Positions 1 to 4,879 of a stretch of DNA of 7,522 nt are shown here, piece after piece. A model generated the notes under the pieces. The model had not been told where the DNA came from and ran no database searches. It saw nothing but the letters and a program-made list of their open reading frames with translations. The stretch covers positions 1-7,522 of the forward strand of contig UROX01000126.1 of NCBI GenBank assembly GCA_900549685.1. The letters run 5' to 3'. A program made the position numbers and the translations under genes. Within the stretch, counting starts at the first letter, position 1; each line of letters opens with the position of its first letter. This DNA comes from an uncultured Alistipes sp. GTDB lineage: Bacteria > Bacteroidota > Bacteroidia > Bacteroidales > Rikenellaceae.

Positions 1-1
1 A

Positions 2-79
2 ATCGAGCCTTTCGTTACCCTGCTGATTACCGGACTCTTTTGGGGCGACACGTCGCGGACCGTCCCGTTTTTCTGCTGA
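2..79 (+). CDS. C-terminal end of an unknown, probably membrane-associated protein (partial, enters from left edge)
   Basis: An open frame runs from base 2 to a TGA at 77-79, giving 25 residues that start IEPFVTLLITGLFWGDTS. Codon choice (ctg, acc, ggc, gac, ttc) matches the real genes nearby, whereas the other two plus frames look random or stop early. The hydrophobic run VTLLITGLFW would suit the last membrane segment of an integral membrane protein, followed by a short tail. The gene converges on the peptidase gene at 128, with 48 bases between the stops. Too little is present to name a family, and it could be a chance open frame. Confidence 0.45.
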   Translation: MEPFVTLLITGLFWGDTSRTVPFFC

Positions 80-127
80 GGGTGGCTCGCGGGATATGTC
101 CGTTTCGGTGTGCCATTGCTTCTTTGC

Positions 128-1303
128 TTACTCCAGCGGCAGGATGGCCTCGTCGAGGACGGTGAATCGTTCGAGTCCCGAGTCGGTGACGGCGAAGCTG
201 TTTTCGATGCCGACGGCGCCGACGGAGGGGATGACGAATTTGGGTTCGAGGGCGAACACCATGCCCGGGCGGAGGATATCTTTCGATCGCGGGGCGAAGA
301 CCGGCGATTCGTTGATCTCGATACCGATGCCGTGGCCGATGAATCCGGCCTGTTGCCGGTGCCCCATAAAATAGTCGGACAGTCCCGCTTTCGAAACGAT
401 CCGGATAGCCCGGTCGTAAAGTTCGGCCGCCGGTGTGCCGGGTGTAGCCGTGTCGATGACGGTCTGTTCGATTTCCAGAGCCGTCTCGTGGGCCTTGTAT
501 GCGAGTTCGGGTAGCCGGCCGATGGAGTACACACGCGTCATGTCGGTCATGTATCCCGTGAAATTGCCGCCCATATCGACCATGACGCTCATGCCTTCGC
601 TCAACCGTGTGCCGTTGCCGCCCACGGGCAGGGAGTTGTCTAGTCCCGCTCCGCCGAGGGCGAAATCGTAGGGCGAAGGCGTGTCGGCATTGTCGCCGGC
701 CAGCAGGCTGCCTACGAAAATTTCCATGCTCTGTCCGAAAATGCGGAAAATGCCCAGCGATCCGAGCTTCCGGCTCCGGTATTCGATGGCGGCGGAGAGT
801 TCGATGTCTGTCATTCCGGGGCGGTAAAGCGAGGGAATTTGCCGGTATAGTTCAGCATGCAGCCGTCCCGATTCCTTCAGCTTCGCGATTTCGTAGGGAC
901 TCTTGATGCTCCGGGCGCTGCGGAGCAGTCTTGTGCCGTTTTCGACTTTCGCCGGGCGGAGAATCTTCGTGTACCGCAGGTATTCGTTATACGATACCGA
1001 GTCGGATTCGAGGAACAGCGTTTCCGGTAGCGGAAGGCCGCGTTCGGCGAGTCGTTCGGCCATCTCTTCGGGCTTGCGGATGTAGATCACCTCTTCGCCC
1101 GAGAGTCCCGTGGGACGACGGACGAAAAAAAGCGGGTTGCTCTGGGGCGTCAGATAGGCCATGCCGCTGAAAACCCGGCCGGAGACGTAGAACAGGTTCG
1201 CATTGGTCGTTACGAGCAGAGCGTCGCCGCCCTGTTCCGCCAGGGCGGATCGCAGGGTGTCCCAGCGGCGGTGCAGTTCCGGGCGTATTTCGTCGTTGTA
1301 CAT
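128..1303 (-). CDS. M24-family metallopeptidase (Xaa-Pro aminopeptidase-like)
   Basis: This 391-residue protein has the two-part layout of aminopeptidase P/prolidase relatives: an N-terminal creatinase-like domain (about residues 1-150) and a C-terminal pita-bread domain (about 160-391). All five expected metal ligands are visible: Asp243 and Asp254 (VDMGG and MTDMTR, 11 apart), His324 (FIGHGIG), Glu353 (ALEPK) and Glu367 (GIENS). The family removes N-terminal residues ahead of proline or splits Xaa-Pro dipeptides using two Mn or similar ions. No signal peptide is seen, so it should be cytoplasmic. Oddly, the position of the usual HExP histidine is Asn331, and no His lies in the 40 or so residues before Asp243. 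The start at 1303 follows an AGGA-like site (aggaacg) and begins at the first conserved part; a longer frame upstream overlaps the DUF2148 gene and reads as nonsense. It is last in the operon, 14 bases after the preceding stop. The family is certain; the substrate is not. Confidence 0.92.
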   Translation of the reverse strand: MYNDEIRPELHRRWDTLRSALAEQGGDALLVTTNANLFYVSGRVFSGMAYLTPQSNPLFFVRRPTGLSGEEVIYIRKPEEMAERLAERGLPLPETLFLESDSVSYNEYLRYTKILRPAKVENGTRLLRSARSIKSPYEIAKLKESGRLHAELYRQIPSLYRPGMTDIELSAAIEYRSRKLGSLGIFRIFGQSMEIFVGSLLAGDNADTPSPYDFALGGAGLDNSLPVGGNGTRLSEGMSVMVDMGGNFTGYMTDMTRVYSIGRLPELAYKAHETALEIEQTVIDTATPGTPAAELYDRAIRIVSKAGLSDYFMGHRQQAGFIGHGIGIEINESPVFAPRSKDILRPGMVFALEPKFVIPSVGAVGIENSFAVTDSGLERFTVLDEAILPLE

Positions 1304-1317
1304 CGTTCCTGTCGTGT

Positions 1318-1854
1318 TTATCGGTTGGTTTGTCGGTCGAAAAAAGGATTTTTGGAGGATATGCTCAACGGGATGGCGAAAATCGTCCGGCAATCTTTCA
1401 GCAGGCCGAGCCGTACGGCTGCCGCCCCCACCGAGTACATGACCCGACAGTCCACCCTCAGATCGGCTGCCCGGGCCGTCATCGAACCGATGGCGATACC
1501 CAGATCGACCGAATTCAGCGCACAGGGTACGGCCGGCTGTGCGTTTTTGGCCGCACAACTGGGAAAGCCGCAGTAGCCGCAGTCGAGCGCCATGGGCGAG
1601 GTGCGCGAGCCGACGAGGATGACGGCTTGTGCATGCAGGATGTTGTCGGCGTCGCGCAGGAAAAATTTCATGCCGTTCTCTTCTCCCGCTATTCGGGTCG
1701 CTTCGGCCAGCCGGGCGATCTCCTCTCCGGTGATCGTCGCGATTTCGATCAGATCGACGCCTTTGCTTTTGGGCGCCGTCCGTCCGGCCGCCATGATCGA
1801 CCGGGCGAGGGCCGTTACGGTTTCCGAACGGCTCGTTCTTTCGTCTATAATCAT
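1318..1854 (-). CDS. DUF2148 ferredoxin-like cysteine protein
   Basis: This 178-residue protein matches the DUF2148 family (proteins described as having a ferredoxin domain) over its full length. A cysteine cluster at Cys92, Cys95 and Cys100 (CGYCGFPSC) is followed by Cys111 in VPCALNSVDLGIAIGS, a pattern able to hold an iron-sulfur cluster. Two more cysteines, Cys136 and Cys155, lie in the C-terminal half. The end, IPLSISSKNPFFDR, is the family's characteristic tail. The N-terminal part (about 1-90) is helical in character with a conserved KGVDLIEIA stretch. There is no signal peptide or membrane segment, so it is cytoplasmic. The family's biochemical role is not established; a redox or metal-related role is inferred from the cysteines. 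It lies 13 bases after the acetyltransferase stop and 14 before the peptidase start, inside the operon. The start at 1854 has no clear Shine-Dalgarno, as is usual in this group. Confidence 0.9.
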   Translation of the reverse strand: MIIDERTSRSETVTALARSIMAAGRTAPKSKGVDLIEIATITGEEIARLAEATRIAGEENGMKFFLRDADNILHAQAVILVGSRTSPMALDCGYCGFPSCAAKNAQPAVPCALNSVDLGIAIGSMTARAADLRVDCRVMYSVGAAAVRLGLLKDCRTIFAIPLSISSKNPFFDRQTNR

Positions 1855-1867
1855 AATGTTCGGTGTT

Positions 1868-2377
1868 TTATTTTTCGGATACGGAGTTCGGGTCGTGTGT
1901 TGCCAGCCGTCGTATATCGTCCTCGCCGAGTCGGAAAACCGTCCATTCGTCCATCGCTACGGCTCCGAGCGAGCGGTAGAAAGCGATCGACGGGGCGTTC
2001 CAGTCGAGCACGATCCATTCCATGCGACGGCACCGGCGTTTTGCGGCGATTGCGGCCAGATGCGACAGCATGCGTCTGCCGTATCCCCGGCCCCGGTAGG
2101 CTTCGTCCACGAAAATGTCTTCGACATAGAGTCCGCGCTGGCCGCGGAACGTGGAGAAATTGTGGAAATACAGCGCGAAGCCTACGGCCTCTCCTTCGAG
2201 TTCGCCGATAATGGCTTCGGCCTGTTTCTCTTCGAAAAGCGCGCGGCGCAGCGCGGCTTCCGAGGTGTCCACTTCGTGTTCGAGTTTTTCGTACCGGGCC
2301 ATTTTCTGTATGAACCGGAAGATAAGGCCCGCATCCTGTTCGCAGGCGGGACGGATAGAAAAAGAAGTCGTTGTCAT
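1868..2377 (-). CDS. GNAT-family N-acetyltransferase, SSAT-like
   Basis: This 169-residue GNAT protein transfers acetyl from acetyl-CoA to an amine. The order of motifs resembles spermidine/spermine and thialysine N-acetyltransferases: an N-terminal IRPACEQDAGLIFRFI (about 8-23), ARYEKLE, a central strand LYVEDIFV (83-90), the acetyl-CoA loop RGRGYG (95-100), then VLDWN (123-127) and FYRSLGA with Tyr134, the usual proton-donor position. SSAT enzymes share the ED-I-V strand, the DWN and the tyrosine, so a polyamine or amino-acid-like amine is a fair guess, but substrate specificity cannot be read from sequence. The ATG overlaps the transporter's TGA (ATGA, 2374-2377), which points to coupled translation and supports this start; the longer frame upstream is antisense-like noise over the transporter. 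It may acetylate something related to what the transporter exports, which is inference only. Confidence 0.92.
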   Translation of the reverse strand: MTTTSFSIRPACEQDAGLIFRFIQKMARYEKLEHEVDTSEAALRRALFEEKQAEAIIGELEGEAVGFALYFHNFSTFRGQRGLYVEDIFVDEAYRGRGYGRRMLSHLAAIAAKRRCRRMEWIVLDWNAPSIAFYRSLGAVAMDEWTVFRLGEDDIRRLATHDPNSVSEK

Positions 2378-3297
2378 AAGCGTTGTGTGTTCGGTATGTC
2401 GCGGAGTGGTTTTTTCGGCCGCAGTCCGTGTTCGGCTACGTAGACTCCGCCCAGAATCAGGGCGGCTCCCGCGATGGCCAGCGGCGTGATCTTTTCGTGC
2501 AGGATCAGTGCCGAGCAGAGGAGCGATACCAGCGGTACGAGGTAGATATAGTTGCTCGTGCGGACCGTTCCCAGCCGTTTGACCGCCAGGTTCCAGATCG
2601 CATAGCAGAACAGCGAGGCGACCAGCCCCAGAAACAGCAGATGGATGAGTACGGTCGGAGTGTGCGGCAGGCGGTTGCCTGTCCGCAGAGGGGCGAAAAG
2701 AAAGACGGGACTCAGCGTCAGCAGACCGTAGAAGAAAACTTTCCGCGTGATCTCGAGCGTGGTGTGACGCTGATCGAGCTTTTTGAGACAGATGTTGTAG
2801 GCCGCCCACATCAGCGAGGCGACGAGTGTCAGCAGGTTGCCCAGCGGATGGATGTCCAGTACGAAATTCCCGTTGTAGACGACCAGAGCCACACCGCTCA
2901 GAGCGAGCAGTGCACCCCACCCCAGCGAGCGCCCGAAAGGCTCCGTCCTCTCGAGCCATATTTTCGACAGCAGCACCGTAAGGATCGGCGATGTAGCCAG
3001 CAGCAGCGCGACGTCCGAAGCCGGTGCGATTTGCAGGGCCGTGTTTTCGGTCAGAAAATAGAGCGAACCTCCGCTGATGCCCGCTGCCGCGAACAGCAGT
3101 TCGTCTCTGAGGCGCAGAGGCGGGTTCGTTCTCAGCGAGACCGCTTTCAGGACGACATAGGCGATCAGGAAACGGAAAAACATGATCTCGGACGGCGAGA
3201 GTCCTTCCCGGAGAAGGATTTTGGTCGATACGAAAGTCGTTCCCCAGATGACGACGGCCGCGAGGGCCAGTATGTGGTAGATTCCGTTGTTTCTCAT
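2374..3297 (-). CDS. EamA/DMT-superfamily transporter
   Basis: This 307-residue integral membrane protein has the two tandem EamA halves (about residues 5-138 and 150-290) and roughly ten hydrophobic helices expected of the drug/metabolite transporter superfamily. Landmarks are the first helix with ALAAVVIWGTTFVSTK, PSEIMFFRF, the TENTALQIAPASDVALLLATSPI segment ending half one, MWAAYNI opening half two, and LVPLVSLLCSALILHEKIT near the end. Members usually export amino acids, their derivatives or other metabolites using the proton gradient; this one's substrate is unknown. The start at 3297 (MRNNGIYH) is chosen because it falls just before the first helix and 29 bases downstream of a strong promoter box; an in-frame ATG 32 codons further up would begin upstream of that box. 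It is first in a four-gene operon, and its stop overlaps the acetyltransferase start. Confidence 0.93.
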   Translation of the reverse strand: MRNNGIYHILALAAVVIWGTTFVSTKILLREGLSPSEIMFFRFLIAYVVLKAVSLRTNPPLRLRDELLFAAAGISGGSLYFLTENTALQIAPASDVALLLATSPILTVLLSKIWLERTEPFGRSLGWGALLALSGVALVVYNGNFVLDIHPLGNLLTLVASLMWAAYNICLKKLDQRHTTLEITRKVFFYGLLTLSPVFLFAPLRTGNRLPHTPTVLIHLLFLGLVASLFCYAIWNLAVKRLGTVRTSNYIYLVPLVSLLCSALILHEKITPLAIAGAALILGGVYVAEHGLRPKKPLRDIPNTQRL

Positions 3298-3326
3298 CGG
3301 CAGGGTTCGGTATGCGGCGGGTACGG

Positions 3327-3334
3327 CAAAGGTA
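3327..3334 (-). promoter_or_regulatory. -7 element of the operon promoter
   Basis: Read on the minus strand this is TACCTTTG, a perfect match to the Bacteroidota -7 consensus TAnnTTTG. It lies 29 bases before the transporter ATG, implying a leader of roughly 20 nt. A clear -33 TTTG is missing at the usual 19-21 bp; the best there is CGTT, so the promoter may be weak or helped by an activator. Confidence 0.65.
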
Positions 3335-3377
3335 CCAAATATTTCGCAGGGAACGGTCGCCGGGCCGGCCGTCCGTA

Positions 3378-3410
3378 TTTTGGGGGTGCGCACAATAATT
3401 CGTACTTTCG
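3378..3410 (+). promoter_or_regulatory. Promoter of the beta-propeller lipoprotein gene
   Basis: A TTTTG at 3378-3382, a 20-bp spacer and TACTTTCG at 3403-3410 fit the Bacteroidota arrangement TTTG-N19-21-TAnnTTTG with one mismatch in the -7 box. Transcription would start near 3416, leaving a leader of about 45-50 nt that is AT-rich (3414-3430). A second copy of the -7-like word sits at 3449-3456, only 7 bases before the ATG, which is too close for normal use as the promoter. Confidence 0.6.
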
Positions 3411-3463
3411 TCGCATTAATATGATATTATGTTCCGACCCGACGGTCGTACTTTCGAAAAATT

Positions 3464-4573
3464 ATGACAAAGACAAAAGCATTCGTTTTTTTTGCGGCTG
3501 CGGCTGCTGTGTTGGCAGGTTTGGCGTCCTGCGATAAATCCGATGACGGTTCTGTTCCGCAGGTGCCCGACGATAAGTTGGAAAAGGTATTCGTCGTGAA
3601 TCGCGGGCAGAACGGCCGTTCCGGGGTGTCCGCCATCATGCGCGACAATTCGGTCGTGGACGACATCCTGCCGGCGGAATCTTCCGGGACGATCCGTTCC
3701 GTCGAGGTGATTCAGGGAAAGATATGGGTGGTTTACGACGATCCGGGAAAAATCGGTATCCTCCACCTGACGACTCACAGACAGGAAGCGGCTATCGCTC
3801 ATCTGACCGAAAGAACCCGTTTCCAGTACGCTCTGTTGGCGGACGATTATAAGGTTGCCGTTTCGGATGCCGAACTGCGTTCCGTCTTTTTCGTCGATAC
3901 GCGCACCGACAAGATCGTCAAAGAGATCGAGCTGGGACGTCCCGTGGGGCGGATGGTTGAGAACGGCACGATGTCCGAAAAGCAGACGAAGCTGTTCGTG
4001 GCCGGCGGAGATCGGGTCTATACGATCGGTCTGAGCGGAACGGAAAACGAGGTGCAGGAGATCGATGCGCCGGCTTCCGTTGCATCGAAGCCCGTTTGTA
4101 CCCCTTCGCTGGTGTGGGTGCTTTCGCCTGCTGCTCTGACCGGTCTGGCTCGCGAGAGCGGTACGCCGGTGGTGCGGTATGCGCTCGATGTGTCGGGCAT
4201 CGATGCCACGAACGGTTTCCTGTCGGTGGATACGAATCAGGAATATCTTTATTTCAATGCAGAAAAAGACGGTCGCCAAGCGGTGTTCTCGCTCCGGATC
4301 GCATCGCAGCCGGGTGAGGCTGCGGTGAAAGCGGCCGGTGCGGATGCGTCGGAAATCGAGCCGACTCCCCTGCCCGATCCCGCTCCGCTGTTCTATTGCG
4401 ACGAGGTGGAATCGCTGACCTTTACGGGGCTTTCGCGTCAGCAGACCCTGTATGTCTGCGATGCCCGGGACGGCGTTTCCGCCGGACGGGTCTATGAGTA
4501 CGGTCTCGACGGGAAAATTCTGAATACGTTCGAGGTGGGTGTCCGTCCTTCCGAACTGTTCTTCCTCCGATAG
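3464..4573 (+). CDS. Beta-propeller-like surface lipoprotein (DUF5074/YncE-like)
   Basis: This 369-residue protein begins with a lipoprotein signal peptide: Lys at 3 and 5, a hydrophobic core to about 20, and lipobox LASC with Cys23 as the lipidated residue. The following residues, CDKSDD, are acidic like the export signals that send Bacteroidota lipoproteins to the cell surface, so surface exposure is likely. The rest is made of repeated beta-rich units of the propeller type: KVFVVNRGQNG (41-51), KIWVVYDDPGKIGIL (86-100), KVAVSDAELRSVFFVDTRTDKIV (130-152, in two parts), KLFVAGGDRVYTIGL (176-190), EYLYFNAEKDG (260-270), LYVCDARDG (329-337). These resemble DUF5074 and YncE-like propellers, a group that includes surface vitamin-B12-binding lipoproteins, but nothing here fixes the ligand and there is no TonB-dependent receptor beside it. 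It stands alone between a divergent promoter region and a strong terminator. The fold is probable; the function is unknown. Confidence 0.85.
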   Translation: MTKTKAFVFFAAAAAVLAGLASCDKSDDGSVPQVPDDKLEKVFVVNRGQNGRSGVSAIMRDNSVVDDILPAESSGTIRSVEVIQGKIWVVYDDPGKIGILHLTTHRQEAAIAHLTERTRFQYALLADDYKVAVSDAELRSVFFVDTRTDKIVKEIELGRPVGRMVENGTMSEKQTKLFVAGGDRVYTIGLSGTENEVQEIDAPASVASKPVCTPSLVWVLSPAALTGLARESGTPVVRYALDVSGIDATNGFLSVDTNQEYLYFNAEKDGRQAVFSLRIASQPGEAAVKAAGADASEIEPTPLPDPAPLFYCDEVESLTFTGLSRQQTLYVCDARDGVSAGRVYEYGLDGKILNTFEVGVRPSELFFLR

Positions 4574-4642
4574 CCGGGCACGGAACGGGCGGCCGGATTC
4601 TCCTTTGCGAAAGCCGTGTTTCGTCCGGAAATAATACGTTAC

Positions 4643-4677
4643 GAAAAAAGAGAACCGTCCGACGGTTCTCTTTTTTC
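4643..4677. terminator. Bidirectional intrinsic terminator
   Basis: The arm 4643-4659 (GAAAAAAGAGAACCGTC) is the exact reverse complement of 4661-4677, giving a stem of about 16 usable pairs with a tiny loop around 4659-4661. The run of six A on the left and six T on the right makes a U-tract in either direction. It lies 70 bases after the lipoprotein stop and about 200 bases beyond the glycosidase stop, between two convergent genes, so it can serve both. Confidence 0.9.
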
Positions 4678-4679
4678 AT

Positions 4680-4879
4680 ATTTCATAACCTGGCGCCCCG
4701 GGACTTAGGTCCGTTCACGTCGGTCGGCAGGGCCGACACTTTCCTGTCCCGTGCTTTCGCCGGAGCGGGAAAGCCGGTCCGGCGAGATACGTTCCGCGGT
4801 TGCGATAGCCTGCGGCCGGCTATGGAGCGACGATTGGTTCCGGAATCTCCGAACCGGGCCGTGTGCGGACGCCGGCGGA
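4680..4879. other. Non-coding spacer between convergent genes
   Basis: I see no gene here. Open frames that cross this stretch on the minus strand give Arg/Pro/His-rich sequence typical of out-of-frame reading in GC-rich DNA. A small inverted repeat (gtcggc at 4723-4728, gccgac at 4732-4737) has no T-run after it on either strand, so it is not called a terminator. The stretch would be the 3' untranslated part of the glycosidase transcript if that ends at the hairpin at 4643-4677. Confidence 0.6.

Noticed and set aside
1304..1558. Longer N-terminus for the M24 peptidase (85 more residues)
   Set aside because: It lies antiparallel in frame over the DUF2148 coding sequence on the same strand, is rich in Arg, Gly and His without family similarity, and the conserved start MYNDEIRPEL has its own AGGA-like site.
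2378..2959. Long upstream extension of the acetyltransferase frame
   Set aside because: It covers the transporter gene in another frame and has the Arg/Ser/His-rich look of out-of-frame GC-rich DNA. The ATGA overlap gives a natural start at 2377.
3298..3393. Transporter start 32 codons further upstream
   Set aside because: That start would place the translation start upstream of the -7 box at 3327-3334 and add a non-membrane, non-conserved leader. MRNNGIYH directly precedes the first helix.
2383..3537. 384-residue plus-strand frame antisense to the transporter
   Set aside because: The product is rich in Arg, Gln and Asp with no domain pattern, and it lies opposite a clearly conserved membrane protein. 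It is a shadow of that gene.
4723..4737. Small hairpin downstream of the glycosidase as its terminator
   Set aside because: Stem of only 6 pairs and no run of T after it on either strand.
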